Below are positions 15,068 through 24,279 of a DNA stretch of 64,000 nucleotides, piece after piece. The stretch spans positions 151,239 through 215,238 of the forward strand of contig CAVPSQ010000001.1 in NCBI GenBank assembly GCA_963708455.1, given 5' to 3'. The position numbers and the translations under genes are program-made. Numbering within the stretch: position 1 is the stretch's first letter; every line of letters begins with the position of its first letter. A model generated the notes under the pieces. The model made no database searches, was not told the origin of the DNA, and worked only from the letters and a program-made list of their open reading frames with translations. The DNA comes from CAIMUS01 sp963708455. GTDB taxonomy: Bacteria > Pseudomonadota > Gammaproteobacteria > Competibacterales > Competibacteraceae.

Positions 15068-16057
15068 ATGCCTTTCGGTATGGGTATCGATATCGGTTAT
15101 TCGAATGTGAAGCTGGTGATGGGCGAGGTGGAGGCGACGCCGCGGTTGCAGTTGCGGCCCGCGGGCGCGGCGCCGGTGGATCGTCTGCCGGAGCGGATGA
15201 ACGCGGGGGATGACGATACCCTGCGGGTACTGGCGAACAACGAGCACTACGCCGCCTGCGTCAGCCCGGAGCGGTTACAGAACTGGAACCGGGTTCTGCA
15301 TGAGAACTATCCCGGCACGGCTTCCTACCAGGCGCTGTACCATGCGGCCTTACTGCTGTCCGAACAGCAGCAGGTGGACTGGGTCGTCACCGGCCTGCCG
15401 GTCGCCCAGTGGCTCGATCCAAAGCGGCGCACGGCGCTGGCTGAGCAGCTGCGGGGCGAACATGCCGTCACACCGAAACGGACTGTAGTAGTCGAACAGG
15501 TCAGGGTGATTCCCCAGCCGGGCGGTGGTTATCTGGATCTGCTGGCCCAACATCCCAATCCCGAACTGCTGAATGACAGCCGGGTGCTGGTGATCGATCC
15601 CGGTTTCTTCTCGGTGGACTGGATGTTCGTGGTGGACGGCGAGATCCGCCACCAGTCCTCCGGCACCAGCCATCAGGCGACCTCGGTGCTGCTGGAACAG
15701 GCCAGCCGCCTGATCACCGCCGACCACGGTGGCAAGGTGGGCCGGGAACGGCTTGAAAATGCCCTCCGCCTGGGCAAGGATCACGTCGTGCTGTTCGGGC
15801 AACCCATCGATACGCGGCCTTATCTGGAACGCGCCGGTCAGCACACCGTCGGCGTTGCCCTCACGGCCTTGCAGGAATCGCTGCGTAACGAGACGCAGGG
15901 AGTGGATGTGGTGCTGCTGGTGGGTGGCGGCGCCCGCTTCTTCGAAGCCGCGGTTCGCCACCTGTTTCCTGGCAGTCAGGTGCTGGTGCTTCAGGAACCG
16001 GTGTTCGCCAACGCCCGTGGTTTCTGGTACTTCGGCCAACCCGGCCGGCAGCCCTGA
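15068..16057 (+). CDS. parM: ParM/StbA-like actin-family plasmid segregation ATPase
   Basis: The protein has 329 residues. Actin-fold nucleotide motifs: phosphate 1 GMGIDIGYSNVKLV (residues 4-17), phosphate 2 VLVIDPGFFSVDWMFV (about 175-190) and the adenosine motif VVLLVGGGARFF (about 278-290), ending VFANARGFWYFG as in ParM relatives. It would polymerise to push plasmid copies apart. GGAGA precedes the ATG by 7 nt. The small next gene, 6 bp downstream, is the likely ParR-type adaptor. The arrangement beside a MobI-like gene recalls srpM/srpR of SXT/R391. Confidence 0.8.
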   Translation: MPFGMGIDIGYSNVKLVMGEVEATPRLQLRPAGAAPVDRLPERMNAGDDDTLRVLANNEHYAACVSPERLQNWNRVLHENYPGTASYQALYHAALLLSEQQQVDWVVTGLPVAQWLDPKRRTALAEQLRGEHAVTPKRTVVVEQVRVIPQPGGGYLDLLAQHPNPELLNDSRVLVIDPGFFSVDWMFVVDGEIRHQSSGTSHQATSVLLEQASRLITADHGGKVGRERLENALRLGKDHVVLFGQPIDTRPYLERAGQHTVGVALTALQESLRNETQGVDVVLLVGGGARFFEAAVRHLFPGSQVLVLQEPVFANARGFWYFGQPGRQP

Positions 16058-16063
16058 ACGACG

Positions 16064-16300
16064 ATGCGGGTTATCGTCTATATCGCCCCGAATACGTACC
16101 GGGAACTGGCAGCCGAGCTCGAGCCGATCAACCCGCGTGGTCGGGCAGAACGGCTGCGGCTGTTGGCGACACTGGGACTGACCCTGTTAAAGGAGGGGAG
16201 CGTGACGCCGGTAGAACCGCCAACTGGAAAACCAGCGCCGGCTCTCGAACAGGAACGTGACCGTATCCGGGAAAAGTTCGGGGTCAGTCTTACTGGGTAA
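16064..16300 (+). CDS. ParR-like partition adaptor (putative)
   Basis: The protein has 78 residues. The N-terminal MRVIVYIAPNTYRELAAELE resembles a ribbon-helix-helix strand and helix, and the basic, charged C-terminus ends EKFGVSLTG. Its size and place, 6 bp after a parM-like gene, fit ParR, the centromere-binding adaptor. Function is inferred from context. Confidence 0.5.
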   Translation: MRVIVYIAPNTYRELAAELEPINPRGRAERLRLLATLGLTLLKEGSVTPVEPPTGKPAPALEQERDRIREKFGVSLTG

Positions 16301-16446
16301 CGCTGTAGACAGTTTTGGGATACCTATATCTTGGGTCTATTAATCCTATGACATACTACTGGTAGTTGTTTCAAACTGTCTAGCAGAACCTTGCTTGATA
16401 TTAATTTTTTTATTTAAGCTATTGATTTTTAAAAATTTATTTACCT

Positions 16447-16467
16447 AAAGACGACTTTTTTGGTGTT
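16447..16467 (+). repeat. Isolated degenerate iteron
   Basis: AAAGACGAC then TTTTTTGGTGTT matches the 21-bp iteron below with two differences, about 230 bp upstream of the array. The stretch 16301-16620 has no gene and is AT-rich. Confidence 0.6.
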
Positions 16468-16620
16468 AGAGGAAAGTGTAAAAAGTGTCTGTAGTTCTGT
16501 AGCCTCCTTTGTGGCTACGGTTATGGCACAGTACTACTTTTTACCGGTTTTTTTCCTCAAAAAAGCACACAAAAAAGTTTTCAAGGGGAGATATTTCTTC
16601 CGTGTTCTGCTGTTGTGCTT

Positions 16621-16657
16621 GTTTTAACTTGTTTTAACCTGTTTTAACCTGTTTTAG
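16621..16657 (+). repeat. Tandem 10-bp AT-rich repeats
   Basis: GTTTTAACCT (first copy GTTTTAACTT) is repeated 3.6 times. It may be the DNA-unwinding element of the replication origin, since it borders the iterons. Confidence 0.6.
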
Positions 16658-16697
16658 AGTGGCATAAGTATTTGATTTTATTGAATAAAATTCAAGC

Positions 16698-16832
16698 AAA
16701 AACGACTTTTTTGGTGTCAAAAACGACTTTTTTGGTGTCAAAAACGACTTTTTTGGTGTCAAAAACGACTTTTTTGGTGTCAAAAACGACTTTTTTGGTG
16801 TCAAAAACGACTTTTTTGGTGTCAAAAACGAC
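16698..16832 (+). repeat. Iteron array of the replication origin
   Basis: Six perfect, uninterrupted copies of a 21-bp unit (AAAAACGAC plus TTTTTTGGTGTC) start at 16698, 16719, 16740, 16761, 16782 and 16803. The first 9 bp of a seventh are at 16824-16832. The 21-bp period puts every copy on the same helix face. They lie 68 bp before the Rep_3 initiator gene, the standard arrangement for iteron plasmids where Rep monomers bind iterons. Confidence 0.92.
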
Positions 16833-16853
16833 CTATTATTTTTAGGTCGTTTT
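16825..16853. promoter_or_regulatory. Rep operator (inverted iteron half-sites) and promoter
   Basis: AAAACGACCT (16825-16834) and AGGTCGTTTT (16844-16853) form a perfect inverted repeat reusing the first part of the iteron. In iteron plasmids such inverted half-iterons bind Rep dimers for autorepression. TATTAT at 16857-16862 could be the -10 box of the rep promoter. Confidence 0.7.
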
Positions 16854-16899
16854 AAGTATTATTATCTCTATCCGTTCATCCAGCAGAAGTAGCCAGCTG

Positions 16900-18018
16900 A
16901 TGGAAATCAACAAGCAGTCCGTTGTAACCCAATCCAACAAGCTCATCGAGGCAAAGTTTGCGCTCACCATCCAGGAGCAGCGGCTCGTGCTGGTGATGGT
17001 TTCAATGATCAGTCTGGAGGATAAGGACTTTAAAGATTACATCATTCACTTGGGAGAGCTTTCCGAGTTCTTGGGTCTGAAGACTCAGAGCATGTATGTG
17101 GAAGCGAAAAAAATTACCAGGCGGCTGCGGGAACGGGAAATAATTATCCAGGAGCCTACCGGTGAACTGCAAATTGGATGGATTTCTTCAGCCAAATATT
17201 TAGAGAGCGAAGGTTCTGTTCGACTACGGTTCGATCCAGCGCTGAAGTGCTATTTGCTTGCACTCAAGAGCCAATTTACCAGCTTTCATTTGGATATTAT
17301 CATTCATTTTAAGAGTTCCTATTCCATCCGCATTTACCAACTTCTTAAGCAGTACGAGAGTATCGGTAAGCGGAAATTTCGAGTTGTCGATCTGCGGGAA
17401 ATACTCGGAATACAGCCTGATGAATATACACGTTACAATGATTTTAAGCGCAAGGTAATTAATCCCGCCTTCAAGGAAATCAATAGCAAATCTGATATAT
17501 CTTTCAAGTTTGAGGAGCTTAAAGAAGGAAAACGGATTGTTTCCCTATTGTTTTTGATTAAAAGGAATTCAAAAGGCATCTCTACCGTGGAGACAACACC
17601 GTTGCCGCCGGCGCACGAAGAACTGGTAGCATTGCTCACCCAACATGGTATTACCAAAAAGGATGCTCTTAAGGTAATAGGGGAACAAGGAGCGGAAGTT
17701 GTACGAGAAATCTTTGATAAAGTCATGAGTGATGTTGATAGGCGGGTGAACAGTAAACCAATTCTTGATGTGGGAGCATACCTTGCCAAGTGCCTCAAGG
17801 AAGGTTACGGAAAATTAACAGTAGAACAGAGAGAAGTGAAAAAGAAGAAAAAAGAGCAGGCAGTTATTCTGAAAAAACAGGAAGAAAACCGTCTATTATT
17901 AAAAGCTATCCAGCAGGAAGCGCGTGAGAGACGAAAGGCATCAACTATCCTGCTAATTGAGAATCTCACACCTGAAGAAATGGAATCTTATTCGAGCCGC
18001 CTACGAACAGACTCCTGA
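16900..18018 (+). CDS. Rep_3-family plasmid replication initiator
   Basis: The protein has 372 residues with two winged-helix domains of the RepA/RepE/pi type. The N-terminal domain reads VVTQSNKLIEAKFALTIQEQR, LVMVSMI, GLKTQSMYVEAKKITRRLRE. The second reads HFKSSYSIRIYQLLKQYES, FRVVDLREILGI, YNDFKRKVINPAFKEINSKS, FKFEELKEGKRIVSLLFLIK. After about residue 240 comes a charged extension rich in Lys/Glu. It binds the iterons just upstream to start replication. GC content is lower than in the tra genes. The C-terminus may be frameshifted (see next entry). Confidence 0.92.
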   Translation: MEINKQSVVTQSNKLIEAKFALTIQEQRLVLVMVSMISLEDKDFKDYIIHLGELSEFLGLKTQSMYVEAKKITRRLREREIIIQEPTGELQIGWISSAKYLESEGSVRLRFDPALKCYLLALKSQFTSFHLDIIIHFKSSYSIRIYQLLKQYESIGKRKFRVVDLREILGIQPDEYTRYNDFKRKVINPAFKEINSKSDISFKFEELKEGKRIVSLLFLIKRNSKGISTVETTPLPPAHEELVALLTQHGITKKDALKVIGEQGAEVVREIFDKVMSDVDRRVNSKPILDVGAYLAKCLKEGYGKLTVEQREVKKKKKEQAVILKKQEENRLLLKAIQQEARERRKASTILLIENLTPEEMESYSSRLRTDS

Positions 18019-18172
18019 TTTTCCAGGTTGGAATGCGCCACTGATTAAACGACTTTTTGAAATTTTCCTCAAAAATACCTTTTTGGGTACGGAAGAGAGC
18101 TTCTACCGGGAGATTGCCAGAGAAAAGGGTGTTAATGATTACGATGAACTGGTTAGGTCGCTCGAACAGTAG
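17957..18172 (+). pseudogene. Possible out-of-frame C-terminus of Rep
   Basis: A +1 frame overlapping the last 60 bp of rep reads LIRAAYEQTPDFPGWNAPLI, KRLFEIFLKNTFLG, FYREIAREKGVNDYDELVRS. It looks coding. Joining it to rep near 17985 would replace the short tail YSSRLRTDS and add about 60 residues. It may be a frameshift error or a small overlapping gene. Confidence 0.4.
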
Positions 18173-18653
18173 CGGTACAGCGACTCCAGCCCTTTGCAGC
18201 AGCCTCTGGCATGAGCACGCCCCTTAGGGTTGCTCTAGCCTACTCAAATTCGTCTATTGTTTCCAACTTTCCTTTCCAATCTAAGAGGCTGTAACTAAAA
18301 TAACCTGTTGATTGTATGTGCTTATTTGTGAACAGCAGCAAAAATCATTCTCCGCAAGCTAGAGAACTATTACGCATAACCTGCTAATTTTAAAAGCAAT
18401 ATTCTTTACACCATCTAAGCTGAAGGTTATCACCTCTCGGATCTCATTGGCCTGCCCAAGTTCCAAACGATAACGAAATACCCTATAAATAGCCTTTAAA
18501 GTAAACCCAGCCGCGAGCCTCCGTGTATAATCCCGACGAGCATGTTGCACCACCGTCCTCAGTGGACATCGAGTCGAGAGGGTTACCAGTATGGAGAGAT
18601 CATGTAAACTACTGGGGTATTTCAAGACAGCCTTCATCTGAATTACGACTGGG
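18173..18653. other. Region without supported gene
   Basis: AT-richer stretch between the rep gene and a membrane protein. A 92-codon minus-strand ORF (18359-18637) is open but has no recognisable motif or ribosome binding site. Confidence 0.4.
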
Positions 18654-19118
18654 TTGGGATTCTTCCTGCTGACCAGACGCCAGCCCTATGACTGGGTAGG
18701 GTTGCTACTGCTGTGCTTGGTGGCTACGCTAGCCGCTAAGCTGGGCTATCTACCGGCGGCCATGCGTGCTATCAGCGCTGCGCTGAGATTTGCAGCGGTT
18801 ATAGTGTGGAGCATAGCGGTAACTTTGCTATGCCTGATGGTGGGTTTGCTACTTTACGTCATGTTCAGACCGGATGCTGGTGTGGGTACTGTACTGGTGG
18901 GACTGGTAGCCACACTGGTGGGTACAGTGCTGATCATCTACTGTACTGGTAATTACCAAGCCAGACAGAAGCGGCCTCGGCGGCAGGGTGTCACTAAAGC
19001 TGCGCTACCGGTAGTGGAACCTGTGCTGTTCGTCGATGGGGAAAACAATCTTATGGCGCGTAAAGCTAAGGGATTGTATACGCCGCTGCCTGAACTGCCA
19101 CGGCGTTTTGGTGGATAG
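18654..19118 (+). CDS. Small membrane protein, unknown
   Basis: The protein has 154 residues from a TTG start (MGFFLLTRRQPYDWVG). Three hydrophobic segments are visible (about 15-30, 45-70 and 80-102: VGLLLLCLVATLAA, FAAVIVWSIAVTLLCLMVGL, VLVGLVATLVGTVLIIYCTG), followed by a basic cytoplasmic tail with RQKRPRRQ and EPVLFVDGENN. It lies convergent to traG between replication and transfer genes. No family is recognised; a surface-exclusion or maintenance role is only a possibility. Confidence 0.5.
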   Translation: MGFFLLTRRQPYDWVGLLLLCLVATLAAKLGYLPAAMRAISAALRFAAVIVWSIAVTLLCLMVGLLLYVMFRPDAGVGTVLVGLVATLVGTVLIIYCTGNYQARQKRPRRQGVTKAALPVVEPVLFVDGENNLMARKAKGLYTPLPELPRRFGG

Positions 19119-19175
19119 AGCATTGGGAAGAGTGGCATAGTGGGCCGAGGTTTCTGCAATAAATCGCTGCTCCTC

Positions 19176-22100
19176 TCACCCCCGCATCAGTCTGATTACC
19201 CTGGGCACATAACCCTGAGTTTCCTTGAAGGGGGGAATACCACCGTAAGTATCGACGTTTTTTTCACCCGCGTTATAGCCAGCCAGGGCCAACTGCAAAT
19301 TGCCATCGTAACGATCGTACAGCCAGTTGAGATAATCAGCGGCTCCCTTGGCGGCTTCCCAGGGATTGAACGGGTTATCGACACTAAAGCGCCTGGCCGT
19401 GTCCGGCATCAGTTGGAACATTCCCTGTGCCCCTTTGTTAGAGACCGCGTTCGGGTCGGGCATCTTCTCACCGCTCTCCGCGCGGGCCATGGCGCAGAGC
19501 ACGCCGGGGGGTAGTCCGCGCTCCTGCTCCAACCGGCCGAGGTAGGTTTGAAAACCCGTGGCGCCAGGCGCCGTGGCGGCACTGCCATCCTGCCAGAACG
19601 GCCGACTGTTATCGAGGGCTCTGTTGAAATTCCCGATCTGCCGCAGATAGTCGTCATTGCCCGTGCGGGCGGCGCGCTCGATGGCATCCACCACCCGCTG
19701 GGCGTCGGGATCCCCCGGCAACTCGTGTTTCACGGCCTGGATATCGGCTGGCCGATCCATCGGACCGGCCAGCAGTTTTTGCACGGCGCCGCCGAGGTCT
19801 GGCGCTACGTCTTCCAGACCGACCAGGGCCTGCAACGAGGCAGAAGCGTACAACTTGGCCTGGGCTTCCGTCAGCGGGAGACCGCTCGTTTCGCCCACGC
19901 GGCGGGCATGGTCCAGGCGATCCTGATACCATCCCTGCACCACAGCGTCGGCGCCTTCAGGAGCGGCTTGCACCGCCCGGCCCAGGGCTTCCCAAAATCC
20001 CGCGCCCTGCGCCCGTTCCCTCTCGAAGGTGGTCATCACAGCCGCCGCGCTGGCGCCCAGGGTGCTGCCCACCGAGCCGACTCCTTGCAAGGCCCGGTTC
20101 AGCAAACCACCAAACTCCTCGACAATCACCCGTCCCGTGGGGCGGGTTTCGTCGGTCGTGGAGCGCAACTGCTGGCGGGCCTGCTCCAAGGCCTGGGCGC
20201 TTTCCGCCGCCGCGGCCGCGTCACGGGCCTGGGTTACCCGTTGCTGGCCGGCGGCATAGGTCTCGGTCACTTCCCGTTCACCGCCGGCCAGGGCACTCTC
20301 CGTGCCAGCATAATGCTGTGGTACGGCGCCCTTCAGCCCGGCAGCCAGCGGGCGCGGATCGACCCACTCGGCATCGATGGCTTGCCGCGTGGCCGCACCA
20401 GGAGCCACGATATCCGCAACACCCTGGTTGACACCGGCCTGGGTGAAAGCCAAGCGGGGACCGTCGACAGAGTCGGCCAGCAGCTGCAAGCCGGCGTCGC
20501 GGGCCACCCCTTCGTCGATGGGATGGAGCAGGCGGCCGGGCTCGGCGTACCCTAACAGCAGTGACAAGCCGGCGGCGGCCAAGGCCTGCTGGCGATCCGG
20601 TAACAGTTGGCCATAAACTCCCATCGGCCCAGCCAGGCGCTGGGTGGCCTGCGTCAACCCGAGCGTGTCCAAGGTCTGCTCCAGCCGGGTCATAAGGTGG
20701 GAATTGGCGGCAATGCGGGCGCCGGCGGCGCCAGACCAGATCGCTCCAACGGTCTGGAGACGATCGCTGAAAGCCCTGGATTCCTGATACTCACGGCTCT
20801 TGCTGGCTACGTCAGACCCGGCCCGTTCCAGCCTGGACTGGTTTTCCGTAGCCAGCCGGTCCGCCAGGGCCGTGCGCGTGCCGGTTGCCACATCGGAACG
20901 TACATTGCTGGACAGGGCAGCATCGAGTCCGGTCTGACCGCTGACCTCACGGCTGAAGCTCTGCTGGATCTGATCGGATTGAGTCTTGGAGAGGCCGAAC
21001 GCATTTTGCAGAGTCGCCGACAGGCCGGCCAGATTATTGCCGGACATTTGCAAGGCTTGAACCAACTGGCCTGGACTCATACTGACATTGCCGCCCGTGG
21101 CTCCCGTCGTAGATTCTTCTGCAGACCTGATGGAAGTCACTGCTTGCAAAGCAGACTGCGATTTCGAGTAGAGATACTTATCGACCGCGCTCTGACTGGC
21201 GGCCAGATCGCGATTGAGCGCATGGCCGTCGAACGACTCCCGGTGGCGGCTGAACGCCTGACTGACGCCACTGGCCAGCACGTTGCCGTAGGTTAGCGTG
21301 GCTTGGGTCAGTTCGCTGGCATTATCGGTCAGACTGGCCGAGGCCTCTCTGCCCAGATTGAAACTGGGAAGCACTTCCTCCGCCCCGGTCTGGTAAGTTC
21401 CACGGGTCGGATCGCCGGTGTACTGGGGTTGCAGCTGGACGAAGGGCGCCGGCTCCAGGACATCCGGCGCGGCGATCTTCTCGTTGATGTAATCGCCCGA
21501 CTGGAGCCGGCTGGCCAGGTTGGTGGCGGTGATGGAGGAGCCATAGACCAGCATCAGCGAGATGGCCGGCACTGAGGAAGCCAGCATGCCGGCGGTGGCC
21601 AGCCAATCGGCGAACCGGGCGTAGGCTTCGGCGAGTCCCAACTGTGAGGTCGGATCGATCCCCTGGATAAAGGCCAGAGCTTCCATGCCGTGAGTGGCCA
21701 CCAGATTGGTATACAGATGGATGATGGCCATCACCGGCATCCAGAGCTGGATCCAGAAGGCCAGCAGCAGATAACGTCCCGCCATGCGGATGCCCATTGA
21801 TCCCAGGACGATCAGAAAAGCCATCAACGGCGATACGGCATAGACCAGTCCTTCGATGGCGGTCAGCAGAGGCCGCACGGCCCGCTGAAACAGCGTTTCC
21901 TCGGCCGCCCATTGCACCTGGCGCTGAGCAATCGCCGATTCGGTGATCAGCGCGGCGGCGACATCGCCATCGAACGTGTGCTTGGCGCGCACTCCCTCCA
22001 GATAGAGGCCCGCCAGCACGGTATTGAACAGGGTGGTGCGGGCGTCATGGCCGATACCCACCATCGTATCGAGCGCCTGCTGCGCCCGGTTGAACGGATG

Positions 22101-22853
22101 GGGTCCCAGCAGGCCGGCCAACTGCGTTTCCCAGGCCGTCAGAAAGGCAGCGTCGTTGACATGCTGGCTGATGCGGGTGAAGGCGGCGGTGCAATCGCGT
22201 TCGGCGCCAATGGCCGGATCGCCGGGCAACCGGGTCACCGTGCCGTACAGCGTGGAGTCGAAGCGCAGCGCGGTGAGGGTATTGGCGGCCGTCAGGATGG
22301 CGCTCTCCTGCACCAGGCCCAGATCCACGCCGACGAGGGTGCAATCACGAATATAGTTGACCAGCGTTTTCTGTAGATCGTCGCTGGCCTGCAAGGAATT
22401 GGCGCGGCCAAAGGTCGCTTTGCGGGTATCCAGCAGCAACGCCAGCGCGCTGGTGAAACCTTCTTCGGTCATCTTGGGCGTCGCGAACGCCTGCTCGAAC
22501 AGCACGGTCAGCCGGTAACCGATGGCAGAGACGATAGAACCGGTCGCCGCCACGCCGAACGGCACGTTATCCACGACCCGCACCGCGCCGCTGTACGCAT
22601 CCTCGATAGCGACCCTGGCCTGCGGGCCGTACATCAGCATGTAGACGACAGCCGCCACGAAAACATGCTGATAGGGAAAGCGGGGGCCATTTTCCGCCAT
22701 CAACCCCTGGAACGCCGTGAGCAGGATCGCCAGCAGAAAACCGATGCCGGCCAGTTGGCCGATAGCGCCGGTGCCGGCGATCATCGCCACGCTGTTCAGC
22801 ACCGCCGCCAGAAACGCCGAGTCGCCAATGGAATAGATCTCCCACATTGCCAA
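19176..22853 (-). CDS. traG: TraG mating-pair protein fused to a lytic transglycosylase domain
   Basis: The inner-membrane protein has 1225 residues. The N-terminal ~430 residues form the TraG membrane domain, with several hydrophobic segments (AVLNSVAMIAGTGAIGQLA, LIVLGSMGIRMAGRYLLLAF, MLASSVPAISLMLVYG). TraG acts in pilus assembly and mating-pair stabilisation. A long Ala/Gln-rich periplasmic region (about 500-1070) follows. The last ~140 residues are an SLT domain: LPPGVLCAMARAESGEKMPD (catalytic Glu), GAQGMFQLMPDTARRF, LALAGYNAGEKNVDTYGG. In F plasmid the C-terminus is an exclusion-recognition domain instead. traH is 9 bp upstream. Confidence 0.9.
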   Translation of the reverse strand: MAMWEIYSIGDSAFLAAVLNSVAMIAGTGAIGQLAGIGFLLAILLTAFQGLMAENGPRFPYQHVFVAAVVYMLMYGPQARVAIEDAYSGAVRVVDNVPFGVAATGSIVSAIGYRLTVLFEQAFATPKMTEEGFTSALALLLDTRKATFGRANSLQASDDLQKTLVNYIRDCTLVGVDLGLVQESAILTAANTLTALRFDSTLYGTVTRLPGDPAIGAERDCTAAFTRISQHVNDAAFLTAWETQLAGLLGPHPFNRAQQALDTMVGIGHDARTTLFNTVLAGLYLEGVRAKHTFDGDVAAALITESAIAQRQVQWAAEETLFQRAVRPLLTAIEGLVYAVSPLMAFLIVLGSMGIRMAGRYLLLAFWIQLWMPVMAIIHLYTNLVATHGMEALAFIQGIDPTSQLGLAEAYARFADWLATAGMLASSVPAISLMLVYGSSITATNLASRLQSGDYINEKIAAPDVLEPAPFVQLQPQYTGDPTRGTYQTGAEEVLPSFNLGREASASLTDNASELTQATLTYGNVLASGVSQAFSRHRESFDGHALNRDLAASQSAVDKYLYSKSQSALQAVTSIRSAEESTTGATGGNVSMSPGQLVQALQMSGNNLAGLSATLQNAFGLSKTQSDQIQQSFSREVSGQTGLDAALSSNVRSDVATGTRTALADRLATENQSRLERAGSDVASKSREYQESRAFSDRLQTVGAIWSGAAGARIAANSHLMTRLEQTLDTLGLTQATQRLAGPMGVYGQLLPDRQQALAAAGLSLLLGYAEPGRLLHPIDEGVARDAGLQLLADSVDGPRLAFTQAGVNQGVADIVAPGAATRQAIDAEWVDPRPLAAGLKGAVPQHYAGTESALAGGEREVTETYAAGQQRVTQARDAAAAAESAQALEQARQQLRSTTDETRPTGRVIVEEFGGLLNRALQGVGSVGSTLGASAAAVMTTFERERAQGAGFWEALGRAVQAAPEGADAVVQGWYQDRLDHARRVGETSGLPLTEAQAKLYASASLQALVGLEDVAPDLGGAVQKLLAGPMDRPADIQAVKHELPGDPDAQRVVDAIERAARTGNDDYLRQIGNFNRALDNSRPFWQDGSAATAPGATGFQTYLGRLEQERGLPPGVLCAMARAESGEKMPDPNAVSNKGAQGMFQLMPDTARRFSVDNPFNPWEAAKGAADYLNWLYDRYDGNLQLALAGYNAGEKNVDTYGGIPPFKETQGYVPRVIRLMRG

Positions 22854-22862
22854 CCACCTGTA

Positions 22863-24278
22863 TTATTCCGTGGGCGGCTGCGAGACGGACGGCGTCAGGG
22901 CGCGGGTCGCCTGATAGGTCCGGTTCTGCAGGGAAAGGCGCAGATTGCTGTAGAAAGCCATCAAATCAGCCAGACGTGAGCGGCTGTCATGCAGCGCTTT
23001 GCGTTCTTCCGCCAGCAGGCGGTGGGCGTCCTCCAGTTTCTTACGCATGGCCGGTTCCAGGTGGTACTGGTTCAGGGCCGCCGCCTGCCTGACCGCCCGG
23101 GTCATGTCCTCGACCAGTTCGTAAGTCATTTCCAGGGCGATCACCGGAATGGCCTCCTTGGCCAGCAGCATCGCCAGACCGCCGTCATTGACCGCGAGGT
23201 TGCGGATCATCGCCACCACCGAGCCGGGCGCCAGTTCCATGAACGCCTTTTCTGCCGCCGTGGGCGGGCCGACATTGAAACGGAACTTCGCCACCAGTCC
23301 CTGGTGGTTGGCGTCGCCCAGCAGAACCGCCTCGACGCGCTCGGTCATGCCCTTCAGATCGATCTGATCCTGGTGGGGTTGCAGGCAGCCGTCCGGGTCA
23401 TGGTCGTCGCAGGTCCAGACGCTGATCCGACGCTGATTGCCGGAACCGGAACCCACCAGAATATCCTGGAGGGTCAGAATCGGTTCGATTTCTCTGATTT
23501 CGTGCTCTTCCTGGCCGTTGGGGATATCCCCGACGATGATCGAGCCGGTCAGACTCATGATGGCTTCCAGGAACGGGTCATCACCGAACTGAAACCAGGC
23601 GCCGGCGTTGCGTTCCTTCAGGGCGCGCCACACCACGTTGCCCTTGATCTCCCGCTTGACCTGGGCCGGATCAGCGTCCTGCGCGGTCTTGGTGGGACTC
23701 TTATTGTCGCTCGGCCGCAGACCCTGCAGAAAATCGCTGGCGGCGCCGGACAGCGTGGCGATCAGTCCGGACTGCTGCTGTTGCTTGCCGGTCAGGGCGG
23801 AGAAGGCGTCGGTGACCAGCCCCTGCGCCAACTGGCAGGAATTGCCCAGCATCTGATTCAGTTCCCGCACCACGTTCGACAGCCGGGCCATTTCCTGCTG
23901 GCAGGTCGGGCACATCGCATTCATCGCCAGTTCGAAGGCGTAGCCGGGGGCATTGGCCGCCACCGCCCGCAGCAGTTGCATGAATTCATCGGCGCTGATG
24001 AACGAGAACGAACCGGCGTACAGATCGATGCCGCCGCAGCCGCTTTTCCAGGACGGTGGCGTGAGGGTGATCAGGTTGGGATTCATGATCCGGTTGCGCA
24101 GATACAGCGAGCCGCCGCTCAGCACCCCCCGGCGTTGTCCCTGATAGGCGGTCGGATTATTGAAGTTGAGCATCGACCCGAACATATCGTCCATCTGTTC
24201 CTGCAGATCGGCGCGGGCCTGGCCGAGGGTCGCCAGCAGGGCCAGCGTAAGAATCCACGGGTAGTAGCGGCGGCGCAT
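22863..24278 (-). CDS. traH: TraH conjugal pilus assembly protein
   Basis: The protein has 471 residues. Signal peptide: MRRRYYPWILTLALLATLGQ, cleaved near ARA. Family features: MFGSMLNFNNPTAYQGQRRG, LRNRIMNPNLITLTPPSWKS, GCGGIDLYAGSFSFISADEF, a CPTCQQEMARL motif, NSCQLAQGLV and a C-terminal coiled coil (LLAEERKALHDSRSRLADL). TraH is part of the F-type outer envelope complex with TraF, TraW, TraU and TrbI. Start 24278 is preferred over a longer open frame because it begins the signal peptide. It lies just 1 bp after traF. Confidence 0.9.
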   Translation of the reverse strand: MRRRYYPWILTLALLATLGQARADLQEQMDDMFGSMLNFNNPTAYQGQRRGVLSGGSLYLRNRIMNPNLITLTPPSWKSGCGGIDLYAGSFSFISADEFMQLLRAVAANAPGYAFELAMNAMCPTCQQEMARLSNVVRELNQMLGNSCQLAQGLVTDAFSALTGKQQQQSGLIATLSGAASDFLQGLRPSDNKSPTKTAQDADPAQVKREIKGNVVWRALKERNAGAWFQFGDDPFLEAIMSLTGSIIVGDIPNGQEEHEIREIEPILTLQDILVGSGSGNQRRISVWTCDDHDPDGCLQPHQDQIDLKGMTERVEAVLLGDANHQGLVAKFRFNVGPPTAAEKAFMELAPGSVVAMIRNLAVNDGGLAMLLAKEAIPVIALEMTYELVEDMTRAVRQAAALNQYHLEPAMRKKLEDAHRLLAEERKALHDSRSRLADLMAFYSNLRLSLQNRTYQATRALTPSVSQPPTE

Positions 24279-24279
24279 G

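Noticed and set aside
16690..16832. CRISPR-like regular repeats
   Set aside because: The 21-bp units are directly adjacent with no spacers and lie next to a Rep_3 gene, so they are iterons.
18359..18637. 92-codon minus-strand ORF
   Set aside because: No ribosome binding site or motif; listed only as part of a gene-free region.
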